Assembly: GCA_002306005.1 (NCBI GenBank) | Contig: DBRO01000084.1 | Coordinates: forward strand, 15,747-23,185 | From: Ruminococcus sp. UBA1366 | GTDB taxonomy: Bacteria > Bacillota > Clostridia > Oscillospirales > Ruminococcaceae | DNA: 7,439 nucleotides | Reading direction: 5' to 3' | Shown: in pieces, positions 1 through 5,984 of the stretch | Layout: each line of letters starts with the position of its first letter | Position numbering within the stretch: position 1 is the stretch's first letter | The notes under the pieces: generated by a model | Told to the model about the DNA's origin: nothing | Seen by the model: the letters and a program-made list of their open reading frames with translations, nothing else | Databases searched by the model: none | Made by a program: the position numbers and the translations under genes

Positions 1-747
1 ATCGTCATGTCCATCGGCGGCAACGATATGCTGGGCGAACTGCTTTCCTTTATCCAAAATGATTTGGATATCACTGTGATGTCTTCCCAAGCTGCAATTG
101 CGGAGGCTTTTCAGGACACGAAAATCATTGCGAAATTCCAAGGTGTGCTAACCAATATCGCCAAGAATCTGGAACAGTTTGATGGGAATATCATCGCCAT
201 CACGGACTATATCCACGCCAAAAATTCCAACGCCCTCATTTTTGTGCAAACGCTGTATAATCCGTTCGAGGAATTTAATTCTATTCCGCTCATCAACACC
301 GCCGCCTCCGGCAATATCTCCACCCTCAACGGGAAAATCCAAAAAAATGCGGAACAGGACGCAAAGACGCGGTACTATCTCATTGATACCGCCGCGGCGT
401 TCACCGGGCAAAACACCGCATTGACGAATATTCAAGAGGGAGATATTCACCCCAACGCCGCCGGACATTTGCTCATCAGCCAGTTGGCAAAGCAAGCCAT
501 CGATCAGGTGCTGGCGGAACAAGCGCTCCAAACCATTGCAGAAGATTCCGATTCCGCCGCAGAACCGGAAACCACTACCGCCCAAACCGACGTTTCCAGC
601 CTGCCCAATGAATCCACCGATGCCACCTCCGCCGATCGCGAAAGCAAAACCCCCGTTGTCCCGTTTGTCCTGCTGGGCGTGGCAATTCTGGTCTTCGGCG
701 CAAGCATTGTCCTCTATTTTTTCCGCCGGCTGCGCAACGGAAAGTAG
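1..747 (+). CDS. SGNH/GDSL-family hydrolase with C-terminal membrane anchor (5' end missing)
   Basis: The reading frame is already open at base 1 and encodes I-V-M-S-I-G-G-N-D, so the true start lies upstream and the ATG at 7 is internal. The motif GGND at 19-27 is SGNH block III (Asn for the oxyanion hole). DIHPNAAGH at 442-468 is block V, with the catalytic Asp (442-444) and His (448-450). Block I with the nucleophile Ser must lie outside the window. After the hydrolase domain comes an acidic Ser/Thr/Glu/Ala-rich linker of about 40 residues, then one hydrophobic segment (VPFVLLGVAILVFGASIVLY) and a short basic tail, RRLRNGK. This implies an extracellular enzyme held by a C-terminal transmembrane helix; there is no LPXTG sorting signal. 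Families with this fold are esterases, lipases or glycan deacetylases, and the substrate cannot be read here. The family call is firm, the exact function unknown. A T-tailed hairpin follows at 765-785. Confidence 0.88.
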   Translation: MVMSIGGNDMLGELLSFIQNDLDITVMSSQAAIAEAFQDTKIIAKFQGVLTNIAKNLEQFDGNIIAITDYIHAKNSNALIFVQTLYNPFEEFNSIPLINTAASGNISTLNGKIQKNAEQDAKTRYYLIDTAAAFTGQNTALTNIQEGDIHPNAAGHLLISQLAKQAIDQVLAEQALQTIAEDSDSAAEPETTTAQTDVSSLPNESTDATSADRESKTPVVPFVLLGVAILVFGASIVLYFFRRLRNGK

Positions 748-764
748 CACCGTTTTGCAGCATG

Positions 765-785
765 AAAACCTGCGTAGGTTTTTTT
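765..785 (+). terminator. Intrinsic terminator after the SGNH hydrolase
   Basis: Inverted repeat AAAACCT (765-771) / AGGTTTT (776-782) with loop GCGT, continuing into a T run to 785. The stem is short and A/T-rich, with the T tract forming part of its 3' arm. It sits 18 nt after the stop codon and just before the next promoter, which fits termination. Confidence 0.7.
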
Positions 786-795
786 CGCAATTGTA

Positions 796-824
796 TTGAC
801 AATTTTCCGGATTTCGGATATAAT
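796..824 (+). promoter_or_regulatory. Consensus sigma-A promoter for the anchored surface protein
   Basis: TTGACA at 796-801, a 17-bp spacer and TATAAT at 819-824: both hexamers match the housekeeping consensus exactly. Transcription would start near 831, giving a leader of about 60 nt before the ATG at 892. The stretch after the -10 is very A/T-rich. Confidence 0.88.
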
Positions 825-891
825 AATATTAATATATATAAAATGTGAACGAAATCTAATGCCGTTTTCGTTGCGAAAGGATGAATGTTGA

Positions 892-1773
892 ATGAATTTT
901 CGGAAAATGCTTTCCGCAGCGCTGGCAGGTGCATTTGTTTTTACCTGCTGGGTGTCCCCTGCCTCCGCGATTGATAAATTTAAAGTGAGTGATGACTTGG
1001 TAACGTCGGACGATGTGCCGACACTGTCCTTTGATATGGACGACTGGAAAAATTATGTTACCGTAACGGATGAGGGCAAAGAAACCGCCGGTATGAAACT
1101 TTCCACCGAAACCGACGGCAGCTATCAGGGCGCAAGCCTGTTGCTCTCCGCGGATTTTAGTACCGCCAATGTTTCTTCCACCGGCGAGGAGGATCAAGAT
1201 CCTGTCTATGGCATTGAGATTACCGCCGAAAGCATGGGGCTTGAAAATTTCAACGGCTGTACTATTATGTTCCGAATTATTTTTGATAAAAACATGATGG
1301 ATAAGGTCGAAAACAACTCCTGCTTTCTGTTCGGCGCGGACGAGGACGGCAATAATATTTCAAAAACCGAACAAACCATCAAAATCGATACACTGACCAA
1401 TATCAACAGCTATTCGCTCTGTACAAGTACGCTTGTCGCGTCCGAAACCAACGCGAAAGCCATTTATGTGAAAGTGCCTTTCACTTCGGATTACTCCGGC
1501 AGCGTGTTCATGATTGATAATTTCACCGTGATCCTGCCGGATAGCGAAGACCGGATACACAATCTGGACGGCTATAATGCATCGGCAAAAGTCAACAGCG
1601 GTTCCCGGCAAATCAAAGCGGGAGAAAAATCTTCCTCCTATGTCGCCAAAGACACCGAGGAATCCAATCAAGGTTCTCCGGTCAAGTACATTATCGTGGG
1701 TGCCGTGCTGCTGTTACTTGTCGGCGGCGGTGCCGCAGCGTTCATCATTCACCGTAAGAACCGCTTCTATTAA
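892..1773 (+). CDS. Secreted, C-terminally membrane-anchored protein with a carbohydrate-binding-like domain
   Basis: The protein has 293 residues. A signal peptide covers residues 1-26 (basic MNFRK, hydrophobic core, ASA cleavage site before IDK). Residues about 28-220 form an acidic extracellular region rich in beta-prone stretches, with LSFDMDDWKNY near the start and GSVFMIDNFTVILP near the end. That layout resembles jelly-roll carbohydrate-binding modules, but I recognise no family with certainty. A low-complexity linker of about 40 residues follows, then a transmembrane helix (about 266-286, with VGAVLLLLVGGGAAAF) and a short basic tail, HRKNRFY. The ATG at 892 is supported by AAAGGA at 876-881, 10 nt upstream. 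The gene has its own perfect promoter and a strong terminator, so it is probably monocistronic and well expressed. The preceding SGNH hydrolase is also anchored by a C-terminal helix, so a shared surface-glycan role is plausible but not shown. Confidence 0.85.
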   Translation: MNFRKMLSAALAGAFVFTCWVSPASAIDKFKVSDDLVTSDDVPTLSFDMDDWKNYVTVTDEGKETAGMKLSTETDGSYQGASLLLSADFSTANVSSTGEEDQDPVYGIEITAESMGLENFNGCTIMFRIIFDKNMMDKVENNSCFLFGADEDGNNISKTEQTIKIDTLTNINSYSLCTSTLVASETNAKAIYVKVPFTSDYSGSVFMIDNFTVILPDSEDRIHNLDGYNASAKVNSGSRQIKAGEKSSSYVAKDTEESNQGSPVKYIIVGAVLLLLVGGGAAAFIIHRKNRFY

Positions 1774-1787
1774 TCGTCATCCATCCT

Positions 1788-1817
1788 GCCGCCCCCACCA
1801 CGGAGGGCGGCTTTTTT
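1788..1817 (+). terminator. Intrinsic terminator after the anchored surface protein
   Basis: GC-rich 7-bp stem GCCGCCC (1788-1794) / GGGCGGC (1805-1811) followed by six T (1812-1817). It begins 15 nt after the stop codon. The following gene has its own promoter. Confidence 0.92.
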
Positions 1818-1835
1818 AGTAAAAAAATCCCCGGC

Positions 1836-1864
1836 TTGACCAGACCCGGCACTTGTGTTACAAT
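1836..1864 (+). promoter_or_regulatory. Sigma-A-type promoter for the ymdB-family gene
   Basis: TTGACC (1836-1841), 17-bp spacer, TACAAT (1859-1864). Transcription would start near 1871, giving a leader of about 65 nt. The -10 is embedded in the small dyad TGTTA-CAA-TAACA (1856-1868), which might be an operator or chance. Confidence 0.75.
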
Positions 1865-1895
1865 AACAGTAATAAAATTTGGGAAGCGAGGCGGC

Positions 1896-1925
1896 GCACT
1901 GGCTTTTATGAAATGCAAAGCGTGC
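1896..1925 (+). promoter_or_regulatory. Possible leader hairpin just upstream of the ymdB-family start codon
   Basis: GCAC (1896-1899) can pair with GTGC (1922-1925), and GCTTT (1902-1906) with AAAGC (1917-1921), leaving a two-base bulge and a 10-nt loop. The structure ends 10 nt before the ATG at 1936, where only a weak GGAA (1927-1930) can serve as ribosome site. A role in translation control is inference; no T run follows, so it is not a terminator. Confidence 0.35.
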
Positions 1926-1935
1926 CGGAAACCAT

Positions 1936-2718
1936 ATGAAATTACTATTTATCGGCGATGTCGTCGGCAAACAAGGCTGTGAATTCCTTGCCAAAAATCT
2001 CTACCATATCAAGCAGGAAACCGGCGTGGATCTCACGGTCATAAACGGAGAAAACAGCGCCGCCGGCAACGGCATTACACGGTTTTCCGCAGAACAACTC
2101 ACCAACCTCGGCGCGGATGTCATCACCACCGGCAACCACGCCTTTAAGCGCCGCGAAAGTCTGGATATTTATGAAACCATGCCCCACCTGATCCGCCCGG
2201 CAAACTATCCCGCCGGTGTAATTGGCCGCGGCTGGACGGTTGTGGATGCCTACCCCGCCAAAATTGCCGTGATCAACCTCATGGGCGTGGTGTATCTGGA
2301 AGCTCTTGATAACCCTTTTGATGCCGCAGACAAAATTCTTGCGGAAATTGCCGCCTCGGATACCCCAACGCCGAACATTTTTGTGGATTTCCACGCGGAA
2401 GCAACCGCCGAAAAAAAAGCGCTTGGGCATTACCTTGCCGGACGGGTTACCGCCGTGATTGGTACACACACCCACGTTCAAACCGCGGACGAAACCATCC
2501 TGGAAGGCAAAACCGCCTACCTCACCGATGCCGGCATGACCGGTCCGGAAAACTCCGTGCTGGGCGTGCAAACCGAAATTGCTGTCGAAAAACAGCGAAA
2601 ACATTTCCCGGTGCGGTTTGTGGAAAGCAATGAACCTTGTTTTCTCAACGGAGTTGTGATAGATTTCGACGAAAGATTGGGCAAAGCAACCAAAATTACT
2701 CGAATTATTCATCGGTAA
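1936..2718 (+). CDS. ymdB: YmdB-family calcineurin-like metallophosphoesterase (TIGR00282 type)
   Basis: The 260 residues match the usual length and start of this family, MKLLFIGDVVGKQG. Candidate metal-binding and catalytic residues appear in order: Asp8, Glu39-Asn40 (NGEN), Asn67-His68 (GNH), His153 (DFHAEAT), and His178 and His180 (GTHTHVQTAD). After GNH the protein has AFKRRES rather than the frequent TWD, a modest variation. In Bacillus subtilis YmdB is a cytosolic phosphodiesterase that hydrolyses cyclic nucleotides in vitro and influences RNase Y-dependent mRNA levels and the choice between biofilm and motility. The same activity is inferred here. It has its own promoter and a weak ribosome site. 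It is followed by spoVS as in Bacillus, but the gene before it is not rny. The family call is very secure; the physiological role in this organism is not shown. Confidence 0.95.
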   Translation: MKLLFIGDVVGKQGCEFLAKNLYHIKQETGVDLTVINGENSAAGNGITRFSAEQLTNLGADVITTGNHAFKRRESLDIYETMPHLIRPANYPAGVIGRGWTVVDAYPAKIAVINLMGVVYLEALDNPFDAADKILAEIAASDTPTPNIFVDFHAEATAEKKALGHYLAGRVTAVIGTHTHVQTADETILEGKTAYLTDAGMTGPENSVLGVQTEIAVEKQRKHFPVRFVESNEPCFLNGVVIDFDERLGKATKITRIIHR

Positions 2719-2740
2719 TGTACAAATAATGTGAAATCTC

Positions 2741-2769
2741 TTGATTTATTTTAAAACATATGATATAAT
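2741..2769 (+). promoter_or_regulatory. Extended -10 sigma-A promoter for spoVS
   Basis: TTGATT (2741-2746), 17-bp spacer, TATAAT (2764-2769), with TGA directly before the -10 giving the extended TGN motif. It starts 22 nt after the ymdB stop. Transcription near 2776 would leave a leader of about 88 nt, which holds only weak hairpins (2788-2801 and 2834-2850). I see no sigma-H-like sequence, although spoVS in Bacillus is sigma-H dependent. Confidence 0.8.
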
Positions 2770-2863
2770 ATTAATGATAAGAATTCCAGCATTTGTATGC
2801 TACCAGTTCTTTCATCAAACCAAAAACAAAAACTTGATCACAGGAATCAACAGGAGGTTCACA

Positions 2864-3124
2864 ATGGAAATACTAAAAGTTTCATCAAAATCCATACCAA
2901 ATTCCGTCGCCGGCGCCGTTGCGGGCGTCATCCGGGATTGCGGCGCAGTGGAGGTACAAGCAGTCGGCGCAGGTGCCACAAATCAAGCTGTCAAAGCCAT
3001 CGCCATCGCGCGCGGATACCTTGCCCCCATCGGCATCGACATGATTTGCATTCCCGCCTTTGCCAATGTGGAAATTGACGGCGAAGAACGGACAGCAATC
3101 AAACTCATCTGCGAAAAGCGTTGA
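2864..3124 (+). CDS. spoVS: Stage V sporulation protein S (SpoVS)
   Basis: This 86-residue protein matches SpoVS along its full length: MEILKVSSKSIPNSVAGAVA at the start, then AVEVQAVGAGATNQAVKAIA and IAFANVEIDG-like C-terminal segments (here CIPAFANVEIDGEERTAIKL). SpoVS belongs to the Alba-like fold and probably binds nucleic acid. In Bacillus subtilis it affects septation, spore coat assembly and exit from early sporulation. The frame is open further upstream, but the ATG at 2864 is fixed by a perfect AGGAGG at 2852-2857 and by the conserved family N terminus. It sits behind ymdB, as in Bacillus, with its own promoter and terminator, so it can be expressed independently. The gene suggests the organism sporulates or descends from spore formers, though SpoVS homologues also occur in some non-sporulating bacteria. 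Confidence 0.96.
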   Translation: MEILKVSSKSIPNSVAGAVAGVIRDCGAVEVQAVGAGATNQAVKAIAIARGYLAPIGIDMICIPAFANVEIDGEERTAIKLICEKR

Positions 3125-3146
3125 ATCTACATACCGAAAACAAAAA

Positions 3147-3184
3147 CCGGGTCTTCTGAAAAAAAGAGAAGACCCGGCTTTTTT
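3147..3184 (+). terminator. Strong intrinsic terminator after spoVS
   Basis: Perfect 11-bp stem CCGGGTCTTCT (3147-3157) / AGAAGACCCGG (3167-3177), a 9-nt A-rich loop, then C and six T (3179-3184). Confidence 0.96.
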
Positions 3185-3199
3185 CTGCTGTTTTGCCGG

Positions 3200-3228
3200 T
3201 TGCATTCGGCGATTTGATATGATATAAT
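3200..3228 (+). promoter_or_regulatory. Extended -10 promoter for the M20 peptidase
   Basis: TTGCAT (3200-3205), 17-bp spacer, TATAAT (3223-3228) preceded by TGA, giving an extended -10. Expected start near 3235, so the leader is only about 25 nt and is mostly the ribosome site. Confidence 0.78.
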
Positions 3229-3245
3229 TTGTTTAAACAGAGAAA

Positions 3246-3263
3246 AAGGGGGGCTGCATTTTG
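3246..3263 (+). promoter_or_regulatory. Ribosome site that fixes a TTG start
   Basis: AAGGGGGG (3246-3253) lies 7 nt before the TTG at 3261. The first in-frame ATG is far downstream at 3432 and would remove the membrane anchor and the start of the conserved domain, so TTG is the likely start. Confidence 0.75.
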
Positions 3264-4724
3264 GAATTGATTTTGTACGGCGTTTTAGCTTTGCTGGGCG
3301 TATTTGCTCTTTTGTTTTGCATTGCCGCAATCCATGCTGTCCGGCTGAAAGCACCCCCGCCACAGCCAAAGCCATTCACGGTCGGTGTGCATGATATTGA
3401 TGCACAAAAGCATGCCAGCCGCCTTTCGCGCATGATTCAAGTACCGAGTGTTTCCGAACGCGGCAATCCCGATCAGACAAAGATTTTGCAAATGCACGCC
3501 TGTTTAGAAGCCCTCTATCCGAAGATTCATAATACCATGGAAAAAACCAACCTCGACGGCGCGCTGCTGTTCAAATGGAAGGGCAGCAATCCGGCGGCGG
3601 GCAAACCCATCCTGCTCATGTCCCACATGGACGTGGTAGAGGCAGTGGGCAAATGGAAATACCCGCCCTTTTCCGGCACCATCGCCGAGGGCAAAATCTG
3701 GGGCCGCGGCACAGTGGATACCAAAGGGGCATTGTGTGCCATTTTAGAGGCAGCGGAATATCTCATTGAACAAGGCTTTACCCCACAGCGTGATGTCTAT
3801 ATTGCCTCCTCCTGTAACGAAGAAATTACCGGCGATGGCGCTGTAAAAACTGTGGAGTACTTATTCCAAAAGGGCATTCAGTTGGAACTCGTGATGGACG
3901 AGGGCGGTGCTGTCATGGGCGGTATGCTGGGTGCGGAAGCTTCCTCCGCCATGGTGGGCGTGGTGGAAAAAGGCAGAGCAAATGTCCGGTTTACCGCCCA
4001 TTCCCACGGCGGGCACGCATCCATTCCGTTTAAGCATAATCCCTTTGCCCGGCTGGCACACCTCATCGACCGCGTGGAAACCAAACCGCCATTTAAGAAG
4101 AAAATCAACCCCACCGTCCGGCGAATGTATGCCGCGATGTGCCCGCATATGAGCTTTTTGTATCGGCTGTTTTTGGGAAATCTCTGGCTGTTCGGCGCAA
4201 TTTTGCCGCCCATTTTAAGCCGTATGGGCGGGCAGGCTGCCGCACTGATTCAATCCACCTGCGTGTTTACCATGGCGCAAGGCAGCCACGGGGCGAATGT
4301 CATTCCCGAAACCGCCAGCGTAACTGCCAATATCCGCTTTGCCCAGCATGAACCCATGCAGCCGACTTTGGGCAAGCTGGAAAAGCTTTCCCATAAAAAC
4401 CATATTGACATGGAAATGATTACCGGATACGACTGCTGTCCGGAGGCGGATACCAAATCCTATGCGTATAAAAAAGTCGTGCACCAGATTCGGGATACCT
4501 TCGGAGAAATCCCCATTGTGCCGTATGTCATGCTTGCGGGAACGGATTCCCGGCATTACACCAAAATTTGCAACTGTGTGCTGCGCTTTGTGCCGCTTAC
4601 CTTTTCGGAATCCCAGCAAAAATCCGCCCACGCCGTGAATGAAAACCTCAATGTGGATTCCCTTGCGCGTGCTGTCGTGTACTATGTCGATCTCATCAAA
4701 ACCTACGGAGAACCGCTTTCATAA
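3261..4724 (+). CDS. Membrane-anchored M20 metallopeptidase (PM20D1 / carboxypeptidase-like)
   Basis: The 487-residue protein begins with a hydrophobic helix (about residues 3-25) ending in a basic stretch (HAVRLK), and a Pro-rich linker. The M20 catalytic domain follows, with the dinuclear zinc set: His122 and Asp124 in SHMDVV, Asp153 in GRGTVDTKG, Glu187-Glu188 in CNEEITG, Asp213 in MDEGG, and His457 near the C terminus. An inserted dimerisation/lid domain spans about 232-370, with HSHGGHAS (247-254) and later GTDSRHY. M20 enzymes cleave amide bonds of peptides, N-acyl amino acids or dipeptides. The N-terminal anchor and near-500 length resemble PM20D1-like proteins more than the shorter cytosolic PepV, PepT or DapE, but the substrate is not readable. 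No C-terminal helix is seen, and the side of the membrane holding the catalytic domain is inferred. It is a single-gene unit with its own promoter and terminator. Confidence 0.92.
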   Translation: MELILYGVLALLGVFALLFCIAAIHAVRLKAPPPQPKPFTVGVHDIDAQKHASRLSRMIQVPSVSERGNPDQTKILQMHACLEALYPKIHNTMEKTNLDGALLFKWKGSNPAAGKPILLMSHMDVVEAVGKWKYPPFSGTIAEGKIWGRGTVDTKGALCAILEAAEYLIEQGFTPQRDVYIASSCNEEITGDGAVKTVEYLFQKGIQLELVMDEGGAVMGGMLGAEASSAMVGVVEKGRANVRFTAHSHGGHASIPFKHNPFARLAHLIDRVETKPPFKKKINPTVRRMYAAMCPHMSFLYRLFLGNLWLFGAILPPILSRMGGQAAALIQSTCVFTMAQGSHGANVIPETASVTANIRFAQHEPMQPTLGKLEKLSHKNHIDMEMITGYDCCPEADTKSYAYKKVVHQIRDTFGEIPIVPYVMLAGTDSRHYTKICNCVLRFVPLTFSESQQKSAHAVNENLNVDSLARAVVYYVDLIKTYGEPLS

Positions 4725-4734
4725 AGCTTTGCCA

Positions 4735-5007
4735 TTAACCGTGCCGGGAAAGAAAAACGGCACGGTTTTTGTTATAGGCACGCATAACCGGCGTGGCGCC
4801 GATTGCCATTCCTTGCAGCAACCCTGTGCCAAAATACAGCTGCCTGCTTTCGCCAACGCAATACGGATACCCTTCGTTGATGGGCGCAAGAATTTTCATG
4901 CACTTAATCCCGTTCATGCCGGCAAGCACCAATTGGTTTGCGGGTTGCGCCGCACTTTGATACGGATACCCGTCACTCATCCCTGTTGTAATCGTCATTT
5001 CTGCCAT
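4735..5007 (-). CDS. Small ORF with GYPY motifs and Tyr/Gly repeats; possible detached C terminus of the beta-helix gene
   Basis: The 90-residue frame starts with MAEMTITTGMSDGYPYQ. A GYPY motif appears twice, 33 residues apart (SDGYPYQ and INEGYPYC), encoded by an identical 12-nt word at 4861-4872 and 4960-4971. The last third, QLYFGTGLLQGMAIGATPVM followed by RAYNKNRAVF, looks like short aromatic/Gly-rich repeats of the form seen at the ends of clostridial phage-tail or adhesin-like proteins; this is pattern resemblance only. The ATG at 5007 lies one base after the stop of the upstream beta-helix gene (TGA-G-ATG), and the ribosome site is weak, so translation is either coupled or this is really the C-terminal part of that protein after a frameshift. 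Another ATG exists at 4998. The 3' end runs through the terminator hairpin of the converging M20 gene, and no terminator of its own is visible. Confidence 0.55.
   Translation of the reverse strand: MAEMTITTGMSDGYPYQSAAQPANQLVLAGMNGIKCMKILAPINEGYPYCVGESRQLYFGTGLLQGMAIGATPVMRAYNKNRAVFLSRHG
4737..4770 (+). terminator. Intrinsic terminator after the M20 peptidase
   Basis: 10-bp stem AACCGTGCCG (4737-4746) / CGGCACGGTT (4758-4767), 11-nt loop, T run to 4770. The T tract is on the plus side only; read on the minus strand the stem is followed by AATGGC, so it should not terminate the converging minus-strand ORF whose last codons it overlaps. Confidence 0.93.
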
Positions 5008-5008
5008 C

Positions 5009-5908
5009 TCACGCCACCACAAATCCAACGCTGTTGAGGTAATTCTTGTCCTTGCATTTTGCTGTCGGCAGCCCGAGAATTTCCCCCGCCCGTGCAGTAA
5101 ATGCCGTGTCGGGCGCAAGCTGCGAATCATACAGCACCATGCCCGTTACCTGCGAGGAACTGCTCGTTCCGCAAAGGGCAATGGACGGAATGTTTTCTGT
5201 TTCCAGCGCCACAAAGCACTGCTGCGGCGAACCAAACAGCACCATTGCTGCGGAATCCCCGCTGTAAACCTGCGCGTCCGCCGGTGCGGAAAGCCTTCCC
5301 CGTACGCTGCTGAGTACGCACGGTACCGTTCCCGCCTGTGTGGAAAACATCCCGCCCGTCCAGTAGCTGAGTGCCCGCCAATCGATATAGAAATTGCAGT
5401 ATTGAATCGTCCCGACATTCAGCCCAAGAAAGCGTTGCGTGACCGCCTGCAAGCTGAGGGTTGTGTTTTTCAGCACATGGTTTTTCGGGGCTTTTCCAAA
5501 AAGCCGCGGAAGGTACCCGCCTGCATCATTCAGACAGATTTCAAAATCGCAGTTCTCATACGTAATGACCGAGGACGTGCCGGATTCAAATAATCCTGTC
5601 GCCATGGACTGGCTGGTATGCACAATGCAGTTGCGGATTTTTAAATTTTTGACCGTGGCTTGCGTGCTGATAATCGTCAAAATCGACCGGTTGCTCCCCG
5701 CCGGGAAAAAGCTCATATTTTTGAGTGCATGTCCGTTTCCATCCAGTTCTTTAACAAAAAATAAATGTTCGTACCATAGTCCGTCCCCATACGTGGAACA
5801 ATCCAAATCGTTCATCAGCTTGTAGTAACAATCCTCGTCGTCCATCTCATAAAAGTCATCCAGCGTGGTAATTTGATAGGGGTTTGCCTGTGTTCCGGAA
5901 CCTAACAT
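5009..5908 (-). CDS. GLUG/right-handed beta-helix-like protein without signal peptide
   Basis: The 299-residue protein begins with GSGTQANPYQITTLDDFYEM, the common entry motif of GLUG-type and phage-associated beta-helix proteins. CYYKLMNDLDCS and ELDGNGHALKNMSFF follow (residues about 27-68), then alternating short beta-prone runs with turns, such as ATVKNLKIRNCIVHTS, for the rest of the chain. The end, CKDKNYLNSVGFVV, is the usual close of such a repeat block, which normally continues into a further segment. No signal peptide, anchor or catalytic motif is seen, so a structural or receptor-binding role (phage-tail-like or intracellular) is more natural than a secreted enzyme. The ATG at 5908 has a good AAAGGATG ribosome site about 7 nt upstream. 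No convincing promoter lies between it and the paaK terminator. It contains many Cys residues. The fold class is fairly sure; the function is unknown. Confidence 0.75.
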   Translation of the reverse strand: MLGSGTQANPYQITTLDDFYEMDDEDCYYKLMNDLDCSTYGDGLWYEHLFFVKELDGNGHALKNMSFFPAGSNRSILTIISTQATVKNLKIRNCIVHTSQSMATGLFESGTSSVITYENCDFEICLNDAGGYLPRLFGKAPKNHVLKNTTLSLQAVTQRFLGLNVGTIQYCNFYIDWRALSYWTGGMFSTQAGTVPCVLSSVRGRLSAPADAQVYSGDSAAMVLFGSPQQCFVALETENIPSIALCGTSSSSQVTGMVLYDSQLAPDTAFTARAGEILGLPTAKCKDKNYLNSVGFVVA

Positions 5909-5950
5909 TCATATCATCCTTTCTGTTTTTGTGCCGCCGTACTAACAGCC

Positions 5951-5984
5951 CAAAAACAAAAAAAGTTGCACGCAAACGTGCAAC
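5951..5984 (-). terminator. Intrinsic terminator after the phenylacetate-CoA ligase gene
   Basis: Read on the minus strand: perfect 8-bp stem GTTGCACG (5984-5977) / CGTGCAAC (5972-5965) with loop TTTG, then seven T, a G and five more T. It lies about 65 nt after the ligase stop. The rest of the 140-base gap at 5909-6048 shows no gene and no clear promoter. Confidence 0.93.

Noticed and set aside
148..750. Long open frame on the minus strand across the SGNH hydrolase.
   Set aside because: Gly-rich composition typical of antisense of a coding frame; the plus strand has clear SGNH motifs.
881..895. Four-codon upstream ORF (ATG AAT GTT GAA TGA) overlapping the start of the gene at 892.
   Set aside because: Its ATG overlaps the AAAGGATG ribosome site, so it cannot be served by it; most likely chance.
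1908..1982. 24-codon ORF (starts MKCKACRKPYE) in another frame, overlapping the ymdB start; its Cys pairs suggest a zinc knuckle.
   Set aside because: No well-spaced ribosome site, half of it is the shadow of the conserved ymdB N terminus, and it is too short to support.
1945..2712. 255-codon minus-strand frame opposite ymdB.
   Set aside because: Exact antisense shadow of a conserved gene, with no family motif.
2779..2850. Small hairpins in the spoVS leader (AGCAT/ATGCT and TTGAT/ATCAA), considered as a riboswitch.
   Set aside because: Five-pair stems only, no known riboswitch core and no terminator alternative.
4639..5037. Plus-strand frame spanning the M20 3' end and the convergent region.
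   Set aside because: Starts inside the M20 gene, reads through its terminator and has no family features.
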